Below, in pieces: positions 8,360-16,095 of a DNA stretch of 64,000 nucleotides. Source of the DNA: Euzebya sp. (GTDB lineage Bacteria; Actinomycetota; Nitriliruptoria; Euzebyales; Euzebyaceae); assembly GCF_964222135.1 (NCBI RefSeq), contig NZ_CAXQBR010000104.1:43271-107270 (forward strand), read 5' to 3'. Each line of letters starts with the position of its first letter. Positions within the stretch are counted from its first letter, which is position 1. Made by a program: the position numbers and the translations under genes. The notes under the pieces were generated by a model. The model did not search any database. It saw only the letters and a program-made list of their open reading frames with translations, and was not told the DNA's origin.

Positions 8360-8884
8360 GTGAGAAGTCTAGTGGACGCACCCGATCAGACGAGGGCCGA
8401 CGACGTGGACCCCCAGCACGGGCGGGGCACCGCCCTGACCGCATTCGACCGCCGCACCGCGCAGGCGGTCGTCACGGTGCTCGGACGCGCGGGCATCGAC
8501 GCCTGGCTCGCGGGCGTGGACGCCGAGGAGGCGGAGGTGCACGTCCCCGAGGGCCGCCGCGACGAGGCCCTCCGCGCGCTGGGTGCGCGGATGGAGGAGG
8601 TGCGCCAGGCCGCCGCGGAGGTCGACGCGGCCGAGGCCCGGCGCCGTGGTGATCGGGGGCGCGCCCCCCGGGCGGCCCCGCGGGATCCCGACGACGTGCA
8701 CGACGGCCCGCCGTTGGTGATGGAGCGGCTCCGCGGGATGGGTTGGCTCCTCGCCGTCCTGCTGGTCCCGCTGCTGGCGGTCACGCTCGCCCCGACCCTG
8801 CGCGGTGACGTGGCGATCCGCGCGGTGGTGGTCGTGGCGGTGGTCGTGGTCGCCGTGATCGTGTACCGGCGGCGGCGGTCCTGA
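8360..8884 (+). CDS. Small membrane protein with a DUF2007-like N-terminal region
   Basis: A 174-aa protein. Residues about 27-75 (LTAFDRRTAQAVVTVLGRAGIDAWLAG..VHVPEGRRDEALRAL) resemble the 'putative signal-transducing' DUF2007 fold, a weak match made by eye. A basic Arg/Ala/Pro linker follows, then two C-terminal membrane helices (about 127-146 and 152-169) and a short RRRR tail. GTG 8360 is used, but GTG 8372 is equally possible. It is divergent from plsC and overlaps the likely CTG start of the next gene. Function unknown. Confidence 0.65.
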   Translation: MRSLVDAPDQTRADDVDPQHGRGTALTAFDRRTAQAVVTVLGRAGIDAWLAGVDAEEAEVHVPEGRRDEALRALGARMEEVRQAAAEVDAAEARRRGDRGRAPRAAPRDPDDVHDGPPLVMERLRGMGWLLAVLLVPLLAVTLAPTLRGDVAIRAVVVVAVVVVAVIVYRRRRS

Positions 8885-9714
8885 CCACGCCGACCGGTCT
8901 GCTGGCGGCGTCCCACCCGGGACCTTCGGCGGTCGTCGCGATCACGGCGCTCGGCCTGGCCGTGGCGGCCGGGGCCGGGCCGGGTCGCAGCGCCCTCGTC
9001 GTCGCCGCGGTCGCCTGCGGGCAGCTGTCGATCGGGTGGTCCAACGATTGGCTCGACGCCGTCCGCGGGCTCGACGACGACCGGCAGGACAAGGCGGTGG
9101 GCACCGGCCGGGCGACCGTCGGGGCGGTGCGCACCGCGGCCCTCGTGGCGCTGGCCGCCTGCGTCGTGCTGTCGGCCCTCCTCGGCCCCCTCGCGGCCGC
9201 GGTGCACCTGGTGGCCGTCGCGGGCGGCTGGGCCTACAACGCGCGGTTGAAGACGACGGCCCTGAGCCCCCTCCCCTACCTGGTGTCCTTCGGGTTGCTC
9301 CCCTCGGTCGTGACCGCCGCCGCGGGCGCCGGCGCGGCGCCGGTGTGGGCGACGGCGACCGGCGCGTGCTTCGGGGTCGGCGGGCACTTCGCCAACGTCC
9401 TGCCCGACCTGGCCGTCGACGCGGCTGCGGGGGTGCGGGGGCTCCCCCACCGGGTGGGTCGGGCCGGGACGCTCGCCGGCACCGTCGGGGCGCTCGGGGT
9501 CGGGGCGGCGACGGTCCTGGTCGTCCCCGGGGACGCGGCGGTGGACCCGCTGACCGCGGGCGTCGCGGCGGTGGTCGCCGGGCTGCTCGTGGCGGTGCTG
9601 GGCCTGGGGGCGGCTCGTCGGGACGAAGCGGCCTACCGCGCCGCGATGGCCACCGGGCTGCTCATCGTCGCCCTGCTCGTGGTCCGCGGTGACGCGCTGG
9701 TGGGCGCGGCCTAG
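8881..9714 (+). CDS. UbiA-family prenyltransferase, probable CTG start
   Basis: An integral-membrane aromatic prenyltransferase. Both Asp-rich motifs are present: NDWLDAVRGLDDDRQDKAVG and NVLPDLAVDAAAGVRGLPHRVG, which bind the Mg2+-diphosphate of the prenyl donor. There are seven to nine hydrophobic helices. The first conventional start is GTG 8962, but the frame upstream encodes LLAASHPGPSAVVAITALGLAVAAG, a typical UbiA N-terminal motif and first helix, so translation probably begins at CTG 8881, which overlaps the previous stop as CTGA. Acceptor unknown. It converges tail to tail on a second UbiA-family gene. Confidence 0.8.
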   Translation: MTTPTGLLAASHPGPSAVVAITALGLAVAAGAGPGRSALVVAAVACGQLSIGWSNDWLDAVRGLDDDRQDKAVGTGRATVGAVRTAALVALAACVVLSALLGPLAAAVHLVAVAGGWAYNARLKTTALSPLPYLVSFGLLPSVVTAAAGAGAAPVWATATGACFGVGGHFANVLPDLAVDAAAGVRGLPHRVGRAGTLAGTVGALGVGAATVLVVPGDAAVDPLTAGVAAVVAGLLVAVLGLGAARRDEAAYRAAMATGLLIVALLVVRGDALVGAA

Positions 9715-10601
9715 AGGACCGCCGCGACCGGGAAGGCCACGTACTCGGCGAAGAAGAGCAACCAGATCTGGGAGTAGAACCGCTTGAGCGAGGCGGGGTC
9801 GTCGGAGTCGATGCGCCGGGCGATGACGGCGAGGGCGGCCAGCAGGGCCACGTGGCCGACCGCGAGCAGGGTGCCGTTGACCCCCGCCAACCCGACGACG
9901 CCGGCGACGATCAGGGACACGTAGCACGCGGCGAGGATCGCGAGGCCGACGGCGAGGACGCGCGTCAACCCGACCCGCAGGACGAGGGTGGCGATGCCGT
10001 GCTGGGCGTCGCCGACCGCGTCGGGGATGTCCTTGAACCAGCTGATGGCGATCGTCAGGCCGAGCACCATCCCGGTCAGCGCCCAGACGTGCTGGGGGAT
10101 CGCCGCCGCGCCCGCCACCCCCGCGTGGAAGTGCGCGTACACGAACAGGTTCACCGTCAGCGCGCGCACCGACGTGATCGACGCGGCCGCGGCGACGTGG
10201 AACCGCTTGAGGCGCAACGGCGGCACGGAGTACGCCGTCCCGACCGCCAGGCCGATCAGGACCGCGGCGAGCAGCCACGGCCCCGCCACCACCGCGGCCC
10301 CCACGGCGACCAGCGCGGACAGCGCCACCCAGGTCCGACCCGTCCGGACCGTGATCGCCCCGGCCGCGAGGGGCAGGCCCGGCTTGTTGATCCGGTCGAT
10401 CTCCACGTCGGTCAGCTGGTTGATGCCGACGATGTAGACGTTGGTGGCGAGGGCGGCGAGCAGCGCGAGGGCCAGCGACCCGACGCCGGCGGCAGCAGGC
10501 CCCTCCCCCGTCCATGCCCCGGCCATCGCCCACAGCCCGACGACCGCCAGCACCGTGCCGATGATCGTGTGGGGTCGCGCTAAGCCGACGAAGCCGGCCA
10601 C
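9711..10601 (-). CDS. UbiA-family prenyltransferase resembling homogentisate prenyltransferase
   Basis: A 296-aa polytopic membrane enzyme. The first Asp motif, NQLTDVEIDRINKPGLPLAAG, and the second, KDIPDAVGDAQHGIATLVLRVG, are much closer to homogentisate phytyl/solanesyl transferases (tocopherol and plastoquinone routes) than to MenA. This is an impression from remembered motifs. No other tocopherol or homogentisate gene is in the window. GTG 10601 is the start; the upstream ROK frame runs into and past it. Its TAG shares a CTAG with the stop of the convergent gene. Confidence 0.82.
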   Translation of the reverse strand: MAGFVGLARPHTIIGTVLAVVGLWAMAGAWTGEGPAAAGVGSLALALLAALATNVYIVGINQLTDVEIDRINKPGLPLAAGAITVRTGRTWVALSALVAVGAAVVAGPWLLAAVLIGLAVGTAYSVPPLRLKRFHVAAAASITSVRALTVNLFVYAHFHAGVAGAAAIPQHVWALTGMVLGLTIAISWFKDIPDAVGDAQHGIATLVLRVGLTRVLAVGLAILAACYVSLIVAGVVGLAGVNGTLLAVGHVALLAALAVIARRIDSDDPASLKRFYSQIWLLFFAEYVAFPVAAVL

Positions 10602-11553
10602 CGGCGATCTCGGGGGAGGCGTCGCGCAGCGCCAGCAGCGCGGCGCCGACCATGCCGGCGTCGGGACCGAGCTCGGCCGGGACGACGGGCACCTCCGGTC
10701 GGTGCCCGTGGCCCATCACGTGCTCGGCCAGCGCCTGTCGGGCCGGTTCGAGGATCAGCTCGCCCGCGGCGGCCGCGCCGCCGCCCACCACGACGATCTC
10801 GGGGTCGAAGGCGTTGACCACGCTGGCGATCCCGACGCCGAGGTAGCGACCGACCGTCGTGAGGATCTCGACCGCGGGGGCGACCCCGTCCACCGCGGCG
10901 TCCCCCAGCGCCTCGGGAGTGGGCGGTTCGGATCCGTCGAGCGGCGTGCCGGCGAAGCGGCCCGCGGCGTGCGCGGCGGTGGCCATCCGGCGCATCGCCG
11001 TGCCGCTGGCGTAGGCCTCGAGCTCGCCCTCGACGCCGCTCGGTCCCGGTTCGCCGCCGATCTCGACGATGATGTGGCCGAGCTCGCCGGCGAAGCCGTG
11101 GGAGCCCCGCAGCAGCTCGCCGCCGATGATGAGGCCACCGCCGACGCCGGTGCCGAGGGTGAACAGCGCCATCGCCTCGCGGATGTCGCGTGCCGCGCCG
11201 ACGGCGAACTCCCCCCACGCCGCCGCGCTCGCGTCGTTCTCGACGAGCACGTGGGGGTTCCCGAGCCGCGCGGACATCTGCTGGCCGAGGGGGTACTCCG
11301 ACAGCGAGATGTTCGGTCCGTAGCGGGTCACCCCCTCCCGGGTCACGAGGGCGGGGAAGCCGATCCCGAGCGGCATCGAGGTGCAGTCCTCGCCGTCGCA
11401 CAGCGTGGTGATCGCGGCGACGATCGCCTCGACCAGCTCATCGCCGTCCTTCGGGGTCGGCCGCAGGTCCCGGTGCTCGACGGTGCCGTCGGCGGCGACC
11501 AGGCCGCTCAGGATCTTGGTGCCGCCGACGTCGACACCGATGGCCTGGCCCAC
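10580..11553 (-). CDS. ROK-family sugar kinase lacking the zinc cysteines and a normal stop
   Basis: A glucokinase/ROK homologue: IGVDVGGTKILSG at the N terminus, GIGFPALVTREGVTRYGPNIS, ENDASAAAWGE, LGTGVGGGLIIGGELLRGSHGFAGELGH, and VVGGGAAAAGEL. The cysteines of the usual ROK zinc site after GELGH are replaced (GGEPGPSGVEGELEAYASG). Start GTG 11553 is one base after the previous stop. Homology ends near 10590, but the frame stays open to 8386, through the downstream prenyltransferase. The listed end is a TAG in the third frame, reachable by a frameshift near the C terminus, so the true end is unresolved. Confidence 0.8.
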
Positions 11554-11554
11554 C

Positions 11555-12652
11555 TCAGAACCGCAGGAGCGCGGCGACGGGGTGGCCGTCGAGGCGGGAG
11601 GGGTCGCGGAACAGCTCGATGCGGGCACCGCCGAGCACGCACTGCTCGATGACCTCGTCGATCAGGTCCTCGACGGGGGTGACGGGCCCGCCGAACGCCT
11701 CGGCGTCCTGGGCGTGCAGCGTCAGCATGCCGGTTGCGGACTGGTACCCGGGCTGGCCCGCCCCCTCCACGACGAAGAGGGTCTCGACCCGCCGCTCATT
11801 GCAGGCCTCGAGGACGTGCCGCAGTCCGCGGGCGACCCGCTCGGACTGGCCGTCACCGGCGGCGAGCCGGTCGAGCAGCTCGCGGCGCCGTCCGGACACG
11901 CGCTCCTGCTCGACGGTCGCGAAGGCGTCGAGCAGCTCCTCCTTCGAGGGGGCGGAGGGGAGGGACACCTCGCCGTGCACGACCGCCTCGAGGTAGGGGT
12001 GCAGGGTCTTGCGGAACTGCTCGACCTCCTGGTGGGGGCCGGCCAGGACGAGCGCGTCGAACGCGTCGTCGGTGTGGACCTGGCGGAACGCCTCGGCGGC
12101 GTCCTTGAAGTGGTGGAGGAGCGCGTGCTCGATGTTCCGCGCGAACCGGGCCTGGGACCACCCGCCGGTGTCGTGCTGGCCGGGGACGTCGGAGTCGATC
12201 TGGTGGTACTCGACCATGCGACCCAGGCGGTAGCGGAACAGCCGGGCGGAGTCGCGCTCGATCAGCGCCAGGCCGATGTGCATGTGGCGGCCGAGCATCG
12301 CCTGCAGCGGCACCACGTAGGGCCGGTCGTTGACGCGGGCGATGTTGCGGAACGGCTCGGCGGTGTGGATGCGGTCGAAGATCACGCCGCCCGAGGCGAA
12401 CAGGCCGAGCCCCTTCACGCCCTCGCGGTTGAAGTCCTCGCCGACCCAGCGGCGGATCGCCTCGGCGTCTGCGGCCACCGATCCGCCGTCGTCGCCGGCG
12501 ACGGCGTCGCGGAGCAGCGCCTCCAGCCGGGCCTCGTAGTCGGCAGCCCGCGGGAACCGGGCCCCGTCGGTGTTGAGGAAGACCGATGTCACGGGGTCGT
12601 CCGTCACCGGTCTACTCACCAGTGCCTTGATGCCGCTGGCGGTCAGCTCCAT
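11555..12652 (-). CDS. baeRF-type (bacterial eRF1-like/Vms1-like) protein
   Basis: A 365-aa protein resembling the bacterial archaeo-eukaryotic release-factor superfamily: VTSVFLNTDGARF near the N terminus, the RNase-H-like middle segment FDRIHTAEPFRNIARVNDRPYVVPLQAMLGRHMHIGLALIERDSARLFRY, and the C-terminal DALVLAGPHQEVEQFRKTLHPYLEAVVHGEV and VEDLIDEVIEQCVLGGARIELF. Some superfamily members act on stalled ribosomes; for this one a role in ribosome rescue or stress is inference. It sits between a 90-aa Cys-rich gene (19 bp upstream) and the ROK kinase (1 bp downstream), apparently in one operon. Start ATG 12652 has GGAGGG 10 nt upstream. Confidence 0.78.
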   Translation of the reverse strand: MELTASGIKALVSRPVTDDPVTSVFLNTDGARFPRAADYEARLEALLRDAVAGDDGGSVAADAEAIRRWVGEDFNREGVKGLGLFASGGVIFDRIHTAEPFRNIARVNDRPYVVPLQAMLGRHMHIGLALIERDSARLFRYRLGRMVEYHQIDSDVPGQHDTGGWSQARFARNIEHALLHHFKDAAEAFRQVHTDDAFDALVLAGPHQEVEQFRKTLHPYLEAVVHGEVSLPSAPSKEELLDAFATVEQERVSGRRRELLDRLAAGDGQSERVARGLRHVLEACNERRVETLFVVEGAGQPGYQSATGMLTLHAQDAEAFGGPVTPVEDLIDEVIEQCVLGGARIELFRDPSRLDGHPVAALLRF

Positions 12653-12671
12653 GCGCAGAACCCTCCGATGA

Positions 12672-12944
12672 TCAGTCGATGTGTACCCGCGTCAACCTAT
12701 CGTTCATGACCGCCTGCGCGCGGTCCGACGCCTCGACGTGCCCCTCGGCGACGACCTTCACGGCCAGCGCGAGCTCCCGCGCGGCGGCCAGGAGGTGGGC
12801 GGTCACGTCGGGGCGCGAGGTGCCGACGGCTTGCAGCACCACGCAGATCGGGCACAGCTGGCACTCGGGGCTGCCGCCGAACCCGTGGGTGTGCGGGCGC
12901 GAGGTCGCCGACTGATCGTGGCCGGCATCGGTCGGGTCGCTCAC
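12672..12944 (-). CDS. Small Cys-motif protein (actinobacterial conserved hypothetical), 90 aa
   Basis: The protein has a central PECQLCPICVVLQAV motif (C-x2-C-x2-C) after a His/Gly-rich segment, then a helical AARELALAVKVVAEGHVEA region. Similar small proteins with an xCxLCPIC motif occur across actinobacteria next to ArsA-like ATPase and SRPBCC genes, as here. GTG 12944 is supported by a TAGACT -10 box 10 nt upstream. It leads the baeRF-ROK-prenyltransferase operon. Function unknown; the cysteines could bind zinc. Confidence 0.72.
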   Translation of the reverse strand: MSDPTDAGHDQSATSRPHTHGFGGSPECQLCPICVVLQAVGTSRPDVTAHLLAAARELALAVKVVAEGHVEASDRAQAVMNDRLTRVHID

Positions 12945-12954
12945 AGGGTCGTCG

Positions 12955-12960
12955 AGTCTA
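12955..12960 (-). promoter_or_regulatory. TAGACT -10 box heading the 12944-to-9711 operon
   Basis: The minus strand reads TAGACT at 12960-12955, ten bases before GTG 12944. It is the most likely promoter for the five-gene leftward run that ends at 9711. Confidence 0.5.
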
Positions 12961-12996
12961 CGGGGCCGGCCCGGACGCGGCGGTGGCGGCGACCGG

Positions 12997-14196
12997 TCAG
13001 CGGGGCAGGTCGCGGGAGCGGCCGGCGGGCCCCGTGGGCCGGAAGCTGACGCGCAGCCGACCGTCGGCCAGGCCGGCCCCGGTGATCGCGCAGCGCCGCA
13101 GGGCCGCGGGCAGCAGGATCGACCGGGTGTAGCTGCCCACCTTGACGTACAGCTCGTCACCGCGGTGGAACGCGTCCACCTCCCCCTTCGCGACGAACGG
13201 CAGCGCGACGGTGAGCAGCCAGCCCTCGTCGGTCGGCTCGAAGGTCAGCGGCGACCCGACGTACAGCAGCTCGTGCGGCTTGGCCTCGACGTAGACGGCG
13301 GCGGCGAGCTCGCCGAGGCGGTCGATGCCGACCATCTCGTCGTCGAACAGCGGGGCGGTCAGGAGCGGCACGTCGCCGAACCCGGCGCGGATCTCCTCGA
13401 GCTGCTCGGCCTGCCGCGTCCGCCAGGTGTCGAACCAGGGGTCGGTGACCGCGTCGGGCAGCAGCCGGTTCACCACGACCGCGTCGACGTGGTAGCCGAA
13501 CAGCGACAGGTACGTGTAGGTGCGGCGGGCCTCGGCGACGACCATCCGCTCGGGGTTGGTCACGAGCCGCACCGAAGTGGTCTCGGTGTCCGCCAGCAGG
13601 TCGCGGACCTCCTCGAGGTGGCGGTAGAGGCGCTCGACGCTGCCGTGCAGGCCGTCGGCGGGCAGCGGCATCGACGTCATCTGACCGAGCACCGGCCGGA
13701 CGACCCGGGCGACCTTCCGCTCGATCGGGAAGATCCGCTCCATGTACCAGCCGAGGGCGTCGGGCAGGCTGAGCAGCCGGAGGGTCTCGGCCGTCGGGGC
13801 GCAGTCGACGACGATCACGTCGTAGTCGCCGCTGGCGGCGAACCGCTGCACGTCGATCAGGCTGAAGATCTCCTCGAGGCCGGGCAGGACGCTCAGCTCC
13901 TCGGCCTGCACCTCGCCGATGCCCGACCAGCGCAGCAGCGCGATCAGGTAGTCCTGGATGTCCCGCCAGTTGTCCTCGAGGCGGGCTTGCGCGTCGAGCT
14001 GCACCGCGTCGAGGCCGCCGACGACCTCGACGGGGTCCGGGCCGAGGGGCACGTCGAAGCTGTCGGCCAGGGAGTGCGCCGGGTCGGTCGACATCACGAG
14101 CGTCCGCAGCCCGGCGCGTGCGGTGGACAGCGCCGTGGCCGCGGACACCGACGTCTTGCCAACCCCTCCCTTGCCGGTGAAGAGGAGGACCCTCAC
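12997..14196 (-). CDS. ArsA/GET3-like ATPase
   Basis: A 399-aa deviant-Walker ATPase. The P-loop is GKGGVGKTSVSAATA at the very N terminus, followed by STDPAHSLADSFD (switch region) and VVDCAPTAETLRLLSLPD. The C terminus carries an extra beta-rich segment (from about residue 320), as in actinobacterial two-gene ArsA clusters. There is no arsenic gene nearby, so arsenite transport is unlikely; family knowledge suggests a chaperone or membrane-protein-targeting role. GTG 14196 overlaps the stop of the SRPBCC gene (GTGA). The partner is probably the SRPBCC protein upstream. Confidence 0.88.
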   Translation of the reverse strand: MRVLLFTGKGGVGKTSVSAATALSTARAGLRTLVMSTDPAHSLADSFDVPLGPDPVEVVGGLDAVQLDAQARLEDNWRDIQDYLIALLRWSGIGEVQAEELSVLPGLEEIFSLIDVQRFAASGDYDVIVVDCAPTAETLRLLSLPDALGWYMERIFPIERKVARVVRPVLGQMTSMPLPADGLHGSVERLYRHLEEVRDLLADTETTSVRLVTNPERMVVAEARRTYTYLSLFGYHVDAVVVNRLLPDAVTDPWFDTWRTRQAEQLEEIRAGFGDVPLLTAPLFDDEMVGIDRLGELAAAVYVEAKPHELLYVGSPLTFEPTDEGWLLTVALPFVAKGEVDAFHRGDELYVKVGSYTRSILLPAALRRCAITGAGLADGRLRVSFRPTGPAGRSRDLPR

Positions 14197-14627
14197 GACT
14201 CGGCGCGCTGCTTGATCGCCTTCAGCGAGTCGGTCACGGTCTTCTGGGCGATGCGCTTGCGGACCATGCCGGGGAGGGGGACGTTGCTCTGCACCTCGAG
14301 GGTGTAGGTGAGCGTGGTCGTCCCGTCGCCGTTGTCCTCCATGTCGTAGGACCCGTCGTTCTTCGAGATCATGTCGCCGTCGACGAGGCGCCAGTCGACC
14401 CGGGTGTCGGTGTAGGTGTAGGCGAGGGTCATGTGCACGGTCAGCCCCATCGAGCTGAGCGCGAAGCGGACCTGCTTGGCCCAGCCGTCGTCGTAGGACT
14501 CGAGGACCTCGGCGCTCTTGAACTCGTCCAGCCAGTCCGGGTAGGACTCGTAGTCGCCGACGACGTCGTACACCGTCGGCAGGTCGGCGGCGATGGTGAT
14601 CGACTCGGTCACGCTGTCGGTGGCCAC
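14193..14627 (-). CDS. SRPBCC/START-like lipid-binding domain protein
   Basis: A 144-aa polyketide-cyclase/Coq10-like fold protein: VTESITIAADLPTVYDVVGDYESYPDWLDEFKSAEVL, the standard N-terminal helix-grip entry, then FALSSMGLTVHMTLAYTYTD and a long C-terminal helix. Such proteins bind hydrophobic ligands. It overlaps the ArsA-like ATPase by 4 bases, a pairing that is common in actinobacteria. GTG 14627 is preceded by an AGGGA site; a TAGCAT box at 14686-14691 on the same strand would give a leader of about 50 nt. Ligand unknown. Confidence 0.85.
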   Translation of the reverse strand: MATDSVTESITIAADLPTVYDVVGDYESYPDWLDEFKSAEVLESYDDGWAKQVRFALSSMGLTVHMTLAYTYTDTRVDWRLVDGDMISKNDGSYDMEDNGDGTTTLTYTLEVQSNVPLPGMVRKRIAQKTVTDSLKAIKQRAES

Positions 14628-14704
14628 GTGGGGGTCCCTTCGTCGTCGCGGCGGCGCTGCGATGAGCCGCCCAGGTGCTCGGGACATGCTACGGGGGCGA
14701 CGGG

Positions 14705-15352
14705 TCAGATCAGCGCGCCGAGGCCTCCGAGGACGATCACGCCGACCGTCACGCCGATCACGAGGTACATGAACCGCCGGGCGTCCAGGCGGGGCGGCCG
14801 GCCGGCGCGGGCCGCGTCGAGGTCCCCCGGGCCGGTCACCCAGATCGTCGACATCCCGACGACGAGGGGCGTGGCCGCGAGCAGCCCGGCGGTGCCGCCG
14901 AGGGCCAGGGCGAACGCGCCCAGCAGCCACAGGGCGGCGATCCCCATCCGCGCCGCGCCCATGCCGGCCTGCCCCGCGGCCAGGTGGCCGAGGCCGGGGA
15001 GGAGCAGCTCACGTCGCCGTGCCGCGGCCCAGTCGACGTCGGGACCCGCCCCCTCCTCGGCGTCCATCCGGGCGCCGCAGACGTCACAGCTGAACGTGGT
15101 CGAGGGGTTGGTGGTGTCGCACACCGCGCAGCGCCAGACCATCTCGCCGTCGACCGAGGCGAACCGGCCGACCGCCACCGGCCGTGCGGTGCTCGGGGCC
15201 GTCGGGGAGGCGGGGCCGGGCTCGTCGGGCTCCGGGCGTCCGGGCTGCGCGGGGTCGGGGTCCTCCCGCCGGGGCGCGTCGAAGACCTCGTAGCACTGGC
15301 CGCAGAACCGCGCGCCCTCGGGGTTGGTCGCCCCGCAGCTCGGGCAGCGCAC
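14705..15352 (-). CDS. Zinc-ribbon membrane protein
   Basis: The N terminus has a zinc ribbon (CPSCGATNPEGARFCGQC), then a Pro/Glu/Asp-rich linker and a second ribbon (CAVCDTTNPSTTFSCDVC, about residues 75-92). The C-terminal half contains about three hydrophobic helices (about 128-150, 152-175 and 193-213). It probably sits in the membrane with its ribbons in the cytoplasm. GTG 15352 starts 5 bp after the stop of the upstream gene, so they are co-transcribed. It resembles the ribbon-plus-membrane layout of the gene at 2459. Function unknown. Confidence 0.72.
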   Translation of the reverse strand: MRCPSCGATNPEGARFCGQCYEVFDAPRREDPDPAQPGRPEPDEPGPASPTAPSTARPVAVGRFASVDGEMVWRCAVCDTTNPSTTFSCDVCGARMDAEEGAGPDVDWAAARRRELLLPGLGHLAAGQAGMGAARMGIAALWLLGAFALALGGTAGLLAATPLVVGMSTIWVTGPGDLDAARAGRPPRLDARRFMYLVIGVTVGVIVLGGLGALI

Positions 15353-15357
15353 GCCCG

Positions 15358-16050
15358 CTACCCCGCCTCGTCCTGCTGCGAGGCCGCCGCCTCCACGAGC
15401 TTCGCCTCGTGGGCGGCGACCTGGCCCGACCCGCTGCCGCCTCCGGCGTCACCGGCTCGCCCCCCGGCCTCATGCTCGGCCGCCGCCTCCACGAGCTTCG
15501 CGTCGTGGGCGGCGACCTCGCGGGCGCAGGTGGCGAGCTCGGCGGCCTGGTGGGTGAGCAGGTCGGGGTGCGGTTCGGCGCCGGGGGTGCGGCCGCGCTC
15601 GAGGCGGCGCTTCAGGTCCGTCATGCCGGCGCGGACCGCTGCGCGGTGCGCCACCAGCCAGCGGCGGGCGTTCCCGTGGGTGAGGCGTCCGCGGATGAGG
15701 TGGTTGACGACGACGCCGTCGGTGCCGTCGAGGTGGAACCACTCCGCGGTGCCCTCGAGGTCGCCGGAGATCGACAGCTCGACCCCCTTGTCGCGCGGCC
15801 TGATCCGGTCGACCGTGATGACCAGCTCCTGGCGGGCGGCCCCTCGGCGGGTGAGCGACGCGACGGCGGGGATCCGGGGCGGGGGTCGGAGGTGCACCTC
15901 GAAGCGGTCGCCGCCGAGCGGCGTGACGTCACAGCCCGGCCACCAGGTCGACCAGCCGGCGATGTCGCACACGACGGCGTTGACGGTGTCGCGGCGGCAT
16001 CGGATGAACACCTCGTCCCATGCCTCGACGTCCCGGTTCTCGGTCTTCAC
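15358..16050 (-). CDS. SRPBCC-like protein with a 32-residue internal duplication at its tail
   Basis: The first ~165 residues look like a helix-grip (SRPBCC) domain: WDEVFIRCRRDTVNAVVCDIAGWSTWWPGC, then ELVITVDRIRPRDKGVELSISGDLEGTAEWFHLDG and a final amphipathic helix. The C terminus is a predicted helix with a tandem duplication: VAAHDAKLVEAAA recurs 32 residues later as VAAHEAKLVEAAA. GTG 16050 is supported by TACCAT on the minus strand (16058-16063), 7 nt upstream, so the transcript is probably leaderless. It heads a two-gene operon with the zinc-ribbon membrane protein. Function unknown. Confidence 0.75.
   Translation of the reverse strand: MKTENRDVEAWDEVFIRCRRDTVNAVVCDIAGWSTWWPGCDVTPLGGDRFEVHLRPPPRIPAVASLTRRGAARQELVITVDRIRPRDKGVELSISGDLEGTAEWFHLDGTDGVVVNHLIRGRLTHGNARRWLVAHRAAVRAGMTDLKRRLERGRTPGAEPHPDLLTHQAAELATCAREVAAHDAKLVEAAAEHEAGGRAGDAGGGSGSGQVAAHEAKLVEAAASQQDEAG
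15382..15518 (-). repeat. 41-bp direct repeat, 96 bp apart, inside a gene
   Basis: 15382-15422 and 15478-15518 are identical except for one base. The 96-bp period is exactly 32 codons, so it duplicates protein sequence in frame. The spacer copies between them have diverged or been truncated at the end of the gene. Confidence 0.85.
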
Positions 16051-16057
16051 GGCCCCG

Positions 16058-16063
16058 ATGGTA
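16058..16063 (-). promoter_or_regulatory. TACCAT -10 box 7 nt before GTG 16050
   Basis: TACCAT on the minus strand with a 7-nt gap to the start codon. This implies a leaderless mRNA for the SRPBCC-like gene. Confidence 0.5.
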
Positions 16064-16095
16064 GAGGAGCCCCTCGGATGCCCCCTGCAGCCGGG

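Noticed and set aside
8386..10579. A 1080-aa fusion of ROK kinase with a novel C-terminal domain
   Set aside because: Beyond 10590 the translated frame is Arg/Gly/Pro-rich and is an out-of-frame or antisense reading of the two prenyltransferase genes. I report the missing stop as an anomaly, not as a new domain.
12997..14196. Arsenite efflux ATPase
   Set aside because: The P-loop is ArsA-like, but there is no arsB, arsD or arsR nearby and it is paired with an SRPBCC gene, as in non-arsenic actinobacterial clusters.
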